A DNA stretch of 64,000 bases from Micromonospora sp. MH99 (GTDB lineage: Bacteria; Actinomycetota; Actinomycetes; Mycobacteriales; Micromonosporaceae), in contig NZ_MUZA01000018.1 of assembly GCF_021442385.1 (NCBI RefSeq), positions 39,545 to 103,544 of the forward strand. Reading direction: 5' to 3'. Every line of letters begins with the position of its first letter. Position 1 is the stretch's first letter. Shown piece by piece: positions 1-8,311 of the stretch. Below the pieces are notes generated by a model. The model was not told where the DNA came from. It searched no databases and saw only the letters and a list, made by a program, of their open reading frames with translations. The position numbers were made by a program, and so were the translations under genes.

Positions 1-454
1 ACGCCAGCGCCGCCGACGGCGCCTGCGCCAGCTCGGCCAACCTCACCTCGGCCAGCAGCTCGTCGGCCCGTTCGGTGTAGCGGTCCAGCAGCTTCGCCGA
101 ACGCCAGAACCGCCAACCCAGCCCGCTGGAGGACTGCAACGCCAGCGCGACGTGCTCGCGGGCGGACAGCTGCGGAAAGAGGCTGGTGATCTGGAACGAA
201 CGGGCCATGCCGAGCCGGGCGACCCGCTCCGGCGGCAGCCCCGTGATGTCCCGCCCAGCCAACTCGATCCGCCCGCCGCTGGGCGTGAGGAACCCGGTGA
301 GCAGGTTGAACAGAGTGGTCTTGCCGGCGCCGTTGGGGCCGACGAGCGCGTGCACGCTCTCCGGGGCGACGTCCAGGTCGACCTCGTCGACCGCCCGGAA
401 GCCCCGGAAGTCCCGGGTCAGCCCGCGGGCCGACAGGAGCGCTTGCCCGGCCAT
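1..454 (-). CDS. ABC transporter ATP-binding protein, LivG type (3' part outside window)
   Basis: The first 151 codons of an ATP-binding subunit; the C-terminal half lies beyond the window edge. The Walker A motif GPNGAGKT is at residues 39-46, and the stretch around residues 85-102 (RSFQ...LFPQLSARE) is the Q-loop pattern typical of LivG-type ATPases of branched-chain amino acid or urea importers. The protein would energise import at the inner face of the membrane. The start ATG has a GGAGG about 8 bases upstream. Permease partners and the signature motif cannot be seen here, so the substrate is unknown. Confidence 0.85.
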   Translation of the reverse strand, partial: MAGQALLSARGLTRDFRGFRAVDEVDLDVAPESVHALVGPNGAGKTTLFNLLTGFLTPSGGRIELAGRDITGLPPERVARLGMARSFQITSLFPQLSAREHVALALQSSSGLGWRFWRSAKLLDRYTERADELLAEVRLAELAQAPSAALA

Positions 455-678
455 CGCCTCATCCTCCGCACGGTCGCGGCGACGGTCGATTCGGTGACCG
501 TGGTCACAGGGCCGTCGCGTGGAGGAAACCTACGGCTGGCCCCGCGAGTCGAACCATGTCGATGGACTCCACATTCGGCGAGCAGGGGACGTACGCGAAC
601 CCCACTCCCCTGTCCGGCCGACTTGACCCAACCTCCTAGGTTGATGATCCACACAGCCCAGCGGAAGGTCCCCACCCC
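455..678. promoter_or_regulatory. divergent intergenic region with small inverted repeat at 629-643
   Basis: This 224-base stretch separates the minus-strand ABC gene from the plus-strand SPFH gene and must hold both promoters. The one structured element is CAACCT-CCT-AGGTTG (629-643), close to a TTGACC at 623-628, about 36 bases before the SPFH start. It could be an operator or part of the promoter; no regulator gene is adjacent. Confidence 0.3.
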
Positions 679-1536
679 ATGCCCGTCGGCTTCACCATGG
701 CGATCGTCTTCGCCGTCGCCCTGGCGGTCAGCGCCGTCCTGGCACTCGTCGCCCCCGCGCGGCCCCTGAAGCGGATGGCCGCCCTCGCGACGCTCGTCTT
801 TCTCGCCCTCACCCTGCTGGTCGGTGTCACCTCCAGCGCCCACTCGGTGCCCATCCGCTCGGTCGGCATCGTCACCAGCTTCGGCAAGCCCACCGGCAAG
901 GTGACCGGCTCCGGCCTGAAGTGGGTCGCCCCCTGGCAGAAGGTCGGCGAGTGGGACGCCGGCCGGCAGAAGTACGACCACATCGGCGGCAACAACTGCG
1001 TGCGCGTCCGCACCGGCACGCTCGCCGACGCCTGCGTCGAGGTGCTCATCGAGTGGCAGGTCAGGCCGGAGAACGCGCCGAAGCAGTTCATGGACTACAA
1101 GGGAGACTTCGACAGCTTCCGGGGCCAGCGGGTGGGTGTGCAGCTCGACAGCGCGGTCAACGACGCCTTCGCCGCGTACAACCCGCTGGAGAAGATCGAC
1201 GCGCGGACCGGTGACCTCAACGTCGACCTGAAGCCGTTCGCGGCGAACATCAAGACCAGCGCGGACACCCGCCTCGCCAGCGACGTGGACATCCTCTCGG
1301 TGACCATCACCCGGGTGAACCACGACGACAAGACCGAGGGCAACATCAAGGCGTTCCAGGACAAGCTCGCCCAGACCCGCAACCTGGAGCAGGACCGCAA
1401 GAACGCCGAGATCTCCAAGCAGATCACCGAGACCAACGCGAAGGTCGACAAGGTCACCCGCTGCCTGGAGATCGCCGAGAAGAACGGCGCCAACCCGGGC
1501 CTGTGCATCAACCCGGGCATCGTCACCGGCAAGTGA
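679..1536 (+). CDS. SPFH/Band 7 domain membrane protein
   Basis: A 285-residue protein with two hydrophobic segments (about residues 5-26 and 33-51), then an SPFH/prohibitin-like domain (about 55-250) and a charged, coiled-coil-like tail. SPFH proteins are membrane-anchored scaffolds that assemble into large rings or organise membrane domains; no enzyme activity is expected. Four cysteines come in two pairs (C107/C119 and C262/C276), an arrangement consistent with disulfides if the domain is exported. GGAAGG lies about 12 bases before the chosen ATG; an in-frame ATG six codons on is an alternative. The gene stands alone and ends in a strong hairpin. The partner is unknown. Confidence 0.8.
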   Translation: MPVGFTMAIVFAVALAVSAVLALVAPARPLKRMAALATLVFLALTLLVGVTSSAHSVPIRSVGIVTSFGKPTGKVTGSGLKWVAPWQKVGEWDAGRQKYDHIGGNNCVRVRTGTLADACVEVLIEWQVRPENAPKQFMDYKGDFDSFRGQRVGVQLDSAVNDAFAAYNPLEKIDARTGDLNVDLKPFAANIKTSADTRLASDVDILSVTITRVNHDDKTEGNIKAFQDKLAQTRNLEQDRKNAEISKQITETNAKVDKVTRCLEIAEKNGANPGLCINPGIVTGK

Positions 1537-1542
1537 GAAGAA

Positions 1543-1571
1543 GCCGGCCCACCCGTGGCGGGTGGGCCGGC
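1543..1571. terminator. bidirectional terminator hairpin
   Basis: A perfect 12-bp stem (GCCGGCCCACCC and its complement) with a 5-base loop sits between the convergent SPFH and epimerase genes, 7 bases after the SPFH stop. There is no clear U tract, as is usual in high-GC actinobacteria. Confidence 0.85.
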
Positions 1572-1593
1572 GGCACGCTGGTGGATGCTCGGC

Positions 1594-2415
1594 TCACCAG
1601 GACGGCTCGTCCGCCCGGACGTGCCGCAGCGAGTACGCGGCGTCGGTGAAGGCGCCGCCCTGCCGGGCGGCGGGGTCGACCGGGTCGCGCGAACCGGGCA
1701 CCCCGTCGGCGAAAACCTCCGCGTCGTCCACCGGCAGATAGCCGAGTTGCGCCCCGGCCGTGGTGTCCCAGAACGCCCGGGTGTTGGCGGACACGGCGTA
1801 GGCGGTCGCGAAGTGCACGTCGGGGGCGGTCAGAGCCGCGCGAACGAAACCGATGCCGTCGCGCGGGCTCAACCAGGTCGCCAGGTAGCGGACCTGGTCC
1901 GGCTCGTCCTCCCAACTGCCGATGCGCAGGCACACCACCGACAGGCCGAACTTGTCGGCGTACAGGCGACCGAGCGCTTCGACGGCGACCTTGCTCACCC
2001 CGTAGAAACCGTCCGGCCGGACCGGCTCGTCCGGCCCGACCACCTGGCCGACCGGGTAGAAGCCGGTGACACGGTTGCTGCTGGCGAGGACGACCCGCCC
2101 GACCCGCTGCCGACGGGCCGCCTCCAACACGTGGTACGTGCCCAGCACGTTGCTCTCCAGCAGGTCGGCCAGGGGCGCCTCGTCCGGCAGCCCGGCCAGG
2201 TGCACCACCGCGTCCGCGCCCTCGAGCGCGGCGGTCACGGCCTCGGCGTCCGCCAGATCCAGTTGGATCGTCAGGTCTGTCGAGGACTGCGGCTGCGTGG
2301 GCACCCGATCGACCAGGACGAGGCGGCGCACCTCGTCGCGCAGGTGACGGCAGACCGCCGAACCAATGCGACCGGCGGCACCCGTGACGACGACAGTGCC
2401 CAGACGTGAACCCAT
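1594..2415 (-). CDS. NAD(P)-dependent epimerase/dehydratase (uronate dehydrogenase-like)
   Basis: A 273-residue extended SDR protein. The nucleotide-binding GxxGxxG is TGAAGRIG at residues 11-18; the catalytic pair is Y138 and K142 (YGVSK), with S112/S113 upstream. The length near 270 and the general layout recall uronate dehydrogenases, which oxidise galacturonate or glucuronate to lactones, but the substrate cannot be fixed from sequence alone. It is monocistronic, convergent with the SPFH gene and separated from it by the hairpin. No sugar-acid pathway genes are adjacent, which weakens the specific assignment. Confidence 0.78.
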   Translation of the reverse strand: MGSRLGTVVVTGAAGRIGSAVCRHLRDEVRRLVLVDRVPTQPQSSTDLTIQLDLADAEAVTAALEGADAVVHLAGLPDEAPLADLLESNVLGTYHVLEAARRQRVGRVVLASSNRVTGFYPVGQVVGPDEPVRPDGFYGVSKVAVEALGRLYADKFGLSVVCLRIGSWEDEPDQVRYLATWLSPRDGIGFVRAALTAPDVHFATAYAVSANTRAFWDTTAGAQLGYLPVDDAEVFADGVPGSRDPVDPAARQGGAFTDAAYSLRHVRADEPSW

Positions 2416-2503
2416 GACGCCATCCTGCCGACCCGCACCGACAGGATCGCCGGTGCGGGGTGACCGTCGGACGGCCGCCCTCGCCCTGGGCCGGTCGAGC
2501 GGG

Positions 2504-3787
2504 TCAGCCCAGCCGGCTGGCGCCGGCGCGCTCCCACTGGCGGGGAGCGCTGATCGTGGCCCAGCTCGCGCCGAACGTCATCCGGCGCAGCGGTGACGCG
2601 ACGCCGCAGAGGCTGAACCAGCCACGGGTCAGACCCACGGTGACCGGGTTGCTCATCATGCCCTGGCGCAGGGTCCTCATGGCCAGGTCGACGCTGTGGA
2701 ATCCGTACTCGCGCATCTCGGCCTCGTATCCGCCGATCGCGTCCAGCAGCGGCAGGTGGCCGCCGTCGGCCAGCGACAACTGGCGGGTGAGCAGGGCGGC
2801 GTCGCGCAGCGCGGTGTTGGCGCCGTTTCCGCCGGCCGGCGGCATCCCGTGCACGGCGTCGCCGAGCACGGTGACCCGCGAGGGCGCCCAGGGCGCCGGA
2901 CGGTCGGACGCCTGGAAGGGGAACGCGCTCACATCGCCCGGTGGGCACCTGTCGATCAGGTGGCGGAGCGCCGGATGCCAGTGGGTGATGAGCCCAGCGA
3001 CGTACGCCTTCAACTGGGGGCCGTCGAGGCGCTCCGGACGCGACGGGAACAGGTCGTTGCGGGCGACGAACGCGCACAGCAGGTAGTCGTCCCCCACCGG
3101 CTTTTGGCGTTCGAACACCGACGTGAACAAGAAGTACGGCGCACCGGTCACGATGAGGTTCATGCCCTCGGCCAGCCGGGCGGGCAACCAGGCCCGGGTG
3201 TCGTCGTTCAGCGGCAGCTTGAGCCCGACGCCGACCGCGCCGGCGTCTCGCGCAGTGGCGGTCGGCAGGTACTGCGCCCGCACCCGGGAGTTGATCCCGT
3301 CGGCGCCGACCAGGACGTCGCAGGTGGCGGCCGTCCCGTCGGCGAAGCGCGCGGTGGGGCGACCGTCAGCGGCGAGGTCGTAGCGCTCGAATGCCTTGTC
3401 GTAGTGGACGACGTCGTCGAGTCCGTCGAGGAGAACCCCACGCAGCGTGGAACGGTCGACCGGATAGGCCCGTTCGGCGGGGTCGGGATCGTCGGGATAC
3501 ATGACCGAGTCCTCCACGAGCACCAGCGTGCGCAGGTCCGTGCCCAGGAAGCCGAAACCGCCGCCGGGCCGGCCCGCGGTGTCGGTGAACGCCTGCCAGT
3601 GCGGGTCGGGCAGGCAGGCACGCAGCGACCGGCTGCCCGCCGGGTTGATCGCGAGCCGGTAGCGGTCCACCCGGTCGTCGCGGCGTCGGTCCCGCTCGTA
3701 CACGGCGACGGTGATGCCGTGTCTACGCAGACCCTGGGCGAGAGCGAGGCCGCCGATGCCTCCGCCGACGATCAGCACGTCAGTCAT
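2504..3787 (-). CDS. FAD-dependent monooxygenase (PHBH-like fold)
   Basis: A 427-residue class A flavoprotein hydroxylase. FAD-binding GGGIGG is at residues 8-13, the DG motif (GADG) at 161-164 and the GD motif (LGDAVHGMPPAGG) at 308-320. Such enzymes use NAD(P)H and O2 to hydroxylate aromatic or polycyclic compounds; many inactivate tetracyclines or rifamycins, others tailor polyketides. The gene overlaps the upstream TetR gene by 8 bases and is co-transcribed with it, so the TetR ligand is probably the substrate or an analogue. A detoxification or antibiotic-modifying role is an inference from this pairing. Confidence 0.85.
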   Translation of the reverse strand: MTDVLIVGGGIGGLALAQGLRRHGITVAVYERDRRRDDRVDRYRLAINPAGSRSLRACLPDPHWQAFTDTAGRPGGGFGFLGTDLRTLVLVEDSVMYPDDPDPAERAYPVDRSTLRGVLLDGLDDVVHYDKAFERYDLAADGRPTARFADGTAATCDVLVGADGINSRVRAQYLPTATARDAGAVGVGLKLPLNDDTRAWLPARLAEGMNLIVTGAPYFLFTSVFERQKPVGDDYLLCAFVARNDLFPSRPERLDGPQLKAYVAGLITHWHPALRHLIDRCPPGDVSAFPFQASDRPAPWAPSRVTVLGDAVHGMPPAGGNGANTALRDAALLTRQLSLADGGHLPLLDAIGGYEAEMREYGFHSVDLAMRTLRQGMMSNPVTVGLTRGWFSLCGVASPLRRMTFGASWATISAPRQWERAGASRLG

Positions 3788-4343
3788 GGGTGCGGCTCTC
3801 TGGTGCGAAGAGGTCGCAGAGTTGGTTGACTACCGACTCGGCCTTGTCGGGCCGCAGACGAATGCCTTTGACGGTGGCGATCACCAGCTCGACGCTGGCG
3901 GCGACGTCGAGGTTCACCGACCAGACGTGTCGCGCGACGCCCTCGGTGAAGATCGCCGCGAGCGCGTCCCGCCAACCCTGTTCGTCGCGTTCGATGTCGG
4001 CCCCGGTGGACTCGTCACGTCGAGCCCGAAGATCGAGCTCGTCCAGCACGATGAACAACTCGGGCCGTTGCGCGACAGCGGTGGCGATCTCGCTGAGGTG
4101 TTGCCGTAAGCGGGCTGCGGGTTCCAGGTCGTTGTGCATCGTCGCCTCGAATTGGCTGGTCACGTGCTCGAGCACTGCGGCGATCAGGTCGGCCTTGGTC
4201 CGGAAGTAGTGGTGCAGGGTGGAGTGGTCGATGCCGGCCGCGGCGGCGATCGGCCGCAACCGGAACCCCTCGAAGCCCTCCTCGGCGATCGCCGAGAAGG
4301 CCGCGTGAATGAGCGCCTGCCGGCGATCGAGCTGTTCGGTCAT
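3780..4343 (-). CDS. TetR family regulator (controls the adjacent monooxygenase)
   Basis: 187 residues from the ATG at 4341-4343, which follows GGGGGATGGTGGAGG; an in-frame TTG seven codons upstream is possible but has no Shine-Dalgarno sequence. The N-terminal HTH (about residues 10-50, with HSTLHHYFRTKADL as recognition helix and tail) is a clear TetR domain; the C-terminal ligand domain is divergent. The gene overlaps the monooxygenase start by 8 bases. Two palindromes lie just upstream and would allow autorepression of the two-gene operon. Confidence 0.9.
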   Translation of the reverse strand: MTEQLDRRQALIHAAFSAIAEEGFEGFRLRPIAAAAGIDHSTLHHYFRTKADLIAAVLEHVTSQFEATMHNDLEPAARLRQHLSEIATAVAQRPELFIVLDELDLRARRDESTGADIERDEQGWRDALAAIFTEGVARHVWSVNLDVAASVELVIATVKGIRLRPDKAESVVNQLCDLFAPESRTHD

Positions 4344-4357
4344 CCTCCACCATCCCC

Positions 4358-4375
4358 CAACCAAGCGGTTGGTTG
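4358..4375. promoter_or_regulatory. TetR operator, proximal
   Basis: CAACCAA and TTGGTTG form 7-bp arms around a 4-base centre, starting 15 bases upstream of the tetR ATG. It shares the CAACCA/TGGTTG half-sites with the palindrome centred 44 bp further upstream (about four helical turns). Binding by the adjacent TetR is inferred. Confidence 0.65.
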
Positions 4376-4402
4376 ATAGTCCAGCATCTGTGTGTCACCC
4401 TG

Positions 4403-4418
4403 TCAACCACGTGGTTGA
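4403..4418. promoter_or_regulatory. TetR operator, distal (perfect palindrome)
   Basis: TCAACCACGTGGTTGA is a perfect 16-bp palindrome in the intergenic region between the tetR operon and the divergent DUF402 gene. It has the same half-site as the proximal site, so the two probably bind the same regulator cooperatively. Confidence 0.65.
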
Positions 4419-4534
4419 TGGAGACCCTTCCCGTCCGGGTCGGACGAGCCGTACATCGCCCGGCGCAGCGATCAGGGCCGGTCGGTCCCGAAAACGGTTG
4501 AGCGTCGGGTCGTCGACCAGCGAAGCTGCTGCGT

Positions 4535-5068
4535 GTGACTGATGCTTCCGAGCGTGCAGCGACGCCGGTGACCGTGGTGCGCGACGGAAAGCTGCGCGCG
4601 GCGGGGCTGCGTCTTGGCGACGCCATCGTCTACGACTGGGGATTTCACCTCGACAATCGACCGTACGAGCAGCGCAGCTTCGTCCTGCTCGATGATGGGT
4701 TCCAGATCAATCAGCCGGTTCTGTTCCCACCCGAGCAGCAGGGCTGGTGGTACTGCGACCTGGTCCGAGTCATCGATCATGAGAACGTGGTCACTGTCGA
4801 CGACCTGTGGATCGACGTGATCGTCGGACCTGGCGACCACCCCTACCGGGTCCTGGATCTCGACGAGTACGCCATGGCCGTGCAGGACGGCGCGCTCAGC
4901 GTCACTGAGGCGACCGAGGGACTCGTCCGTACGCAGCGTTTCCTTGATCGACGTCTCAACCGACGGCACGACCCGCAGCGCTCCTGGCCGGACTTCCCAC
5001 CGGCCAGCATCACCGACCTGCTGCACGCCGTATTTCCTCAAGACTGGTCCCTCATCGACGCCGGATGA
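4535..5068 (+). CDS. DUF402 domain-containing protein
   Basis: 177 residues starting at GTG. The core (about residues 40-130) carries the DUF402 pattern: WWYCDLVRV, then DLWIDVIVGPGD and VLDLDEYAMA, i.e. an acidic motif seen in this fold, where characterised members are nucleoside di/triphosphate phosphatases. The acidic residues would bind a divalent metal. A second DUF402 protein is found at 48155-48772. The gene ends 5 bases before the stop of the convergent membrane-protein gene. Substrate unknown. Confidence 0.75.
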   Translation: MTDASERAATPVTVVRDGKLRAAGLRLGDAIVYDWGFHLDNRPYEQRSFVLLDDGFQINQPVLFPPEQQGWWYCDLVRVIDHENVVTVDDLWIDVIVGPGDHPYRVLDLDEYAMAVQDGALSVTEATEGLVRTQRFLDRRLNRRHDPQRSWPDFPPASITDLLHAVFPQDWSLIDAG

Positions 5069-5073
5069 ATTCC

Positions 5074-6450
5074 CTAGGCGTAGCTGAACAGCGGCGGGAA
5101 GACGAGGACCACGATCCAGGCCCACGCGGCGTACACCGGCAGGTAGCCGGTCTGCCACCGCTCCAGGGCAGCGAAGGGCGTACGCCGACGGAGGAAGCTC
5201 AGCAGGAGCCACGCCGACCAGGCGAGGTTGACCAGCAGGATCACGTTCTCGCCGAGAGCCGCCGCCCGGTTGGGGGTGCCGCCGTAGTTGTCGGTGATGC
5301 GCCCGGTGATCTCCACCAGCACCAGCACGTCGATGGCGAGCGCGCTGACCACGAGCGCGAGCTGGAGCTTGTCGAACGCGCCGGGCGGGGCCAGCGGATC
5401 GCGGGCCGAGAGCGAGTAGAGCAGCAGCCCCAGCACCACGACGAGCAGGAGGTCGAACAGGATCAGCGCCTCGCGCTCGACGTCGATGCCGTGGCTGGTC
5501 CAGACGACGGCGACGAGGAAGGCGAGCAGGGCGGCGGTGAAGAGCGGGGTGAACAGTCGCGTGAGGACCGGCGCGATGTTCTCGACGACGCTCTGCTTGG
5601 CCTCGACGAGCCACCCGGCCACCACGACCGCGGCCGCGGCGCCGCAGGGCAGGAGCCACTGCGAGACGAAAGCCTCCGGGACGATCCCGATGGCCGCGAA
5701 GGTGTTGAACAGGAACGCGGCGAGCACGCCGCCGCCGAGGGCCATCAGCACGAAGTAGATGAACCACTCGCCGGTGAAGCGGATGAAGTCCATCCGTCGA
5801 CGCGATGAGCGCCAGTCGTCGGCGACGTAGGCAAGACCGACCACGAGCCACAGCGCGATCGGCAGGTGGACGCTGGTGACGACAAAGGACTGCGAGTCGC
5901 CCGCCAGCGGGTAGACGTTGGCGGCCACCGCGCCGAGCACGAACAGCGCCACCAGCGCCACGATCACCGCCGGCCGGGCTCTGCGGCGCCAGGCGAGGAA
6001 CGCCGCCAGCCAGGGCAGCACGAACAGGGTGAAGTTGCGCGTGTAGAACGAGCCGTCATCGTCGAAGGTCAGCCCGAACAGCGCCGGCACCTTGACCGAC
6101 GCCACCGCGCCGGCCGCCGCGCCGAGCATCACCCACAGGTCCCGCCGGGAACGCGCCCCGGCGGCCGGAGCACCGGAGTCGCCGGTCAGCACGAGCTGCT
6201 TCCAGAGCCGTTCCGAATGCTCGCGGGCGAACTCGCGGGACAGCTCGTCGAGACTGCCCATGCGCTTGACCGCGACCAGGAACGCCTCGTCCGGGCTCAG
6301 ACCCGCCGCGACGAGTTCGTCGACCGAGCCACGGAGGTGGTCTTCCAACTCGTCGGCGTCCACCGACTGCAGCTCCCGACGCCGGAGCACGTAGCGACGC
6401 CACTGCGCGAACTGCGCTTCCAGCTCCTCGGGCTCGTCGTGCGCCGTCAT
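5074..6450 (-). CDS. multi-pass membrane protein with N-terminal permease-prefix (HAAS-type) domain
   Basis: 458 residues from the ATG at 6448-6450, which overlaps the PadR stop as ATGA and has GGAGG upstream. Residues about 1-90 are a small helical domain (LEDHLRGSVDELVAAGLSPDEAFLVAVKRMG, here cited only as a landmark in parts) that in actinobacteria is found next to PadR regulators, ahead of membrane segments. About ten hydrophobic helices follow to the C-terminus. Function is unknown; pairing with PadR suggests a membrane-stress or drug-linked role. The same two-gene arrangement occurs at 38314-39605. Confidence 0.75.
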   Translation of the reverse strand: MTAHDEPEELEAQFAQWRRYVLRRRELQSVDADELEDHLRGSVDELVAAGLSPDEAFLVAVKRMGSLDELSREFAREHSERLWKQLVLTGDSGAPAAGARSRRDLWVMLGAAAGAVASVKVPALFGLTFDDDGSFYTRNFTLFVLPWLAAFLAWRRRARPAVIVALVALFVLGAVAANVYPLAGDSQSFVVTSVHLPIALWLVVGLAYVADDWRSSRRRMDFIRFTGEWFIYFVLMALGGGVLAAFLFNTFAAIGIVPEAFVSQWLLPCGAAAAVVVAGWLVEAKQSVVENIAPVLTRLFTPLFTAALLAFLVAVVWTSHGIDVEREALILFDLLLVVVLGLLLYSLSARDPLAPPGAFDKLQLALVVSALAIDVLVLVEITGRITDNYGGTPNRAAALGENVILLVNLAWSAWLLLSFLRRRTPFAALERWQTGYLPVYAAWAWIVVLVFPPLFSYA

Positions 6451-6812
6451 GCCAGGCCCTCCAGCGGACGCACGGTCAGCGGCGTACGGTCGTGCCAGAT
6501 CTCCTTGAGCGCGCCCACGACGGTGTCCCACTGTCGGCGCTGCTCGGCCAGCTCGGCCAGGCCCCGGTCGGTGATCCGGTAGTACTTACGTTTGCGCTCA
6601 CCGGCGACCGACTGCCAGCTCGCCTCCACATAGGCCAGACGCTCGAGCCGGTGCAGCAGCGGGTACAACAGCCCCTCGGTCCAGTCCAGCTCACCGCCGG
6701 ACAGCTCGTTGATCCGCCGGAGGATGGCGTAGCCGTAGCTCTCCCCCTCGGCCAGGATGCCGAGCACCATCGGTGTCGCCGAAGCGGCCACCAGATCCTT
6801 AGCGACCTTCAC
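6447..6812 (-). CDS. PadR family transcriptional regulator
   Basis: 121 residues from the GTG at 6810-6812, preferred because GGGAGG lies 4-5 bases upstream; a GTG four codons earlier is possible. The winged-helix domain is complete: PMVLGILAEGESYGYAIL, then TEGLLYPLLHRLE and the wing GERKRKYYRIT. PadR proteins are repressors released by small ligands such as phenolic acids or drugs. It overlaps the membrane protein gene by four bases and has a palindrome typical of PadR sites 24 bases upstream. Confidence 0.92.
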   Translation of the reverse strand: MKVAKDLVAASATPMVLGILAEGESYGYAILRRINELSGGELDWTEGLLYPLLHRLERLAYVEASWQSVAGERKRKYYRITDRGLAELAEQRRQWDTVVGALKEIWHDRTPLTVRPLEGLA

Positions 6813-6835
6813 GAGACCTCCCACCCAACCCTAGA

Positions 6836-6853
6836 AGTACGATGCATAGTACT
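6836..6853. promoter_or_regulatory. PadR operator
   Basis: AGTACGATGCATAGTACT is an 18-bp palindrome with a single mismatched pair, centred on ATGCAT, upstream of the padR operon. The ATGCAT-centred dyad matches what is generally seen for PadR boxes. It also lies upstream of the divergent phosphotransferase gene. Confidence 0.75.
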
Positions 6854-6949
6854 GCTGGGTATTTCGCGAACGCAACGACTCCACGGCCCCGCCGGGCCAG
6901 GCGGAAAACCGCTGGGGCGTCGGTGGTCGAACCCGCGACAATTGCCGGC

Positions 6950-7687
6950 GTGCAGGAGATCGAGGTCGTCGTCGCCCACCAGGAGCGGGCGACCGTGCGC
7001 GTCGGCGACGTCTTCCTCAAGATCGACACCGATCCGGATCACGCGGACGTCGAGGTCGCGGCGATGGCGATGGCGCCCGTGCCGACCCCGGAGGTCCTGT
7101 GGCACAACCCGCCCGTGCTCGCGCTCGCCGCGCTGCGCGGCAGGGCGCTCGGCCGCCTCGGCGAGCCGTCGACCGCGCCGTCGACGGCGTGGGCCGCGGC
7201 GGGCGCCGCCGTACGGACACTGCACGACGCGCCGCTGCCGCCCTGGCCCGGTCGGAGCCTTGACGAGGTGGCCACGCAACTCGACGACGAGTGCGGGTGG
7301 CTCGTGACGAACGGGGTTCTCCCCGCCGACCTGGTCACCCGCAACCGCCACGTTGCCGAGGCGGCGCTGCGGCAGTGGACACCCGTGTTCACGCACGGCG
7401 ACCTGCAGGTCGCCCACGTGTTCGTCGACGGTGACGAGGTCACCGGCGTGCTCGACTGGTCCGAGGCGGGCCGGGGCGACGCCCTGTTCGACCTCGCCAC
7501 GTTGACTCTCGGCCACGAGGAGCACCTGGTCGACGTCGTGGCCGGCTACGGCACCGACGTCGACCTCGACGTGGTCCGGGCGTGGTGGTCGTGGCGCAGC
7601 CTGGTGGTGATCCGCTGGCTGGCCGAGCACGGCTTCGACCCGTCGGCGCCCGGCTGCGAGGTCGACATGCTGCGGGCGCGGATGTGA
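6950..7687 (+). CDS. aminoglycoside phosphotransferase-family protein
   Basis: 245 residues from a GTG; the reading frame is open upstream to an ATG inside the PadR palindrome, but the protein-like sequence only begins at the GTG. The kinase-like fold is shown by K24 in the N-lobe, the catalytic loop HGDLQ at 149-153 and the metal-binding D169-W170. The family phosphorylates aminoglycosides, macrolides or metabolites such as homoserine or choline. The target is not identifiable. It is divergent from padR and tail-to-tail with a hydrolase gene (6-base gap). Confidence 0.78.
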   Translation: MQEIEVVVAHQERATVRVGDVFLKIDTDPDHADVEVAAMAMAPVPTPEVLWHNPPVLALAALRGRALGRLGEPSTAPSTAWAAAGAAVRTLHDAPLPPWPGRSLDEVATQLDDECGWLVTNGVLPADLVTRNRHVAEAALRQWTPVFTHGDLQVAHVFVDGDEVTGVLDWSEAGRGDALFDLATLTLGHEEHLVDVVAGYGTDVDLDVVRAWWSWRSLVVIRWLAEHGFDPSAPGCEVDMLRARM

Positions 7688-7693
7688 CGAGCG

Positions 7694-8230
7694 TCAGGGG
7701 ATGAGTCGGTCCAGCAGCTCGAACCGCTCGTACGGCTGGTTGTAGTCCCCGAAGTGCCCGTCGTCGCGCACGATCTGGGTGCCGCCGAGCCGTTCGAACA
7801 TGGCGCGTCCCTGGCGGTCGTCGCAGCCGTACGGATCCTCGCGGGAGTTGATGAAGGAGATGTCCCGCACGTGCGACCGGATCGCGGCCCAGTCGTAGCT
7901 CTCCTGGAGCACCGGTTCCTCGCTGGTGTTGGGCCGGGTGCAGTAGCCGGCGACCAGGATCGCCTGGGCGACGGTCACCTCGACTTGCTCCAGGAGCGCC
8001 AGCAGCAGGGCCGCGCCGCCGGAGTGGCCCACCAGGACGGTGTCCTCGTCGAAGCGGTGCCCGTCGAGCACCGTCGGCAGGAACGTCGCGATCGGCTCGA
8101 CGTTGATGCCCGGAAGGTGCGGGATCTCGACCGAGTAGCCGCGAGCCTCCAGCCGCTGCGCCAACCAGCGGTACCAGACCACGTCCGGGTTGCCGCCGGT
8201 CCCGTGGAAGATGATCGCGCTGCGCCCCAT
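7694..8230 (-). CDS. RBBP9/YdeN-type alpha/beta hydrolase
   Basis: 178 residues, a short serine hydrolase. The nucleophile is S70 in GHSGG, with D132 and H159 as likely triad partners; the N-terminal FHGTGGNP is the oxyanion-hole loop. Members are small esterases of uncertain physiological substrate. The TetR gene lies upstream on the same strand, 81 bases away, so co-transcription is possible. Confidence 0.8.
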   Translation of the reverse strand: MGRSAIIFHGTGGNPDVVWYRWLAQRLEARGYSVEIPHLPGINVEPIATFLPTVLDGHRFDEDTVLVGHSGGAALLLALLEQVEVTVAQAILVAGYCTRPNTSEEPVLQESYDWAAIRSHVRDISFINSREDPYGCDDRQGRAMFERLGGTQIVRDDGHFGDYNQPYERFELLDRLIP

Positions 8231-8311
8231 CGTGCCCCTTCCGCATCGACGTCGTGATCAAACCACGCGACCGGCAGATGCACGAGAGGGGTTCCCGGTC
8301 GTCGGTACGCG

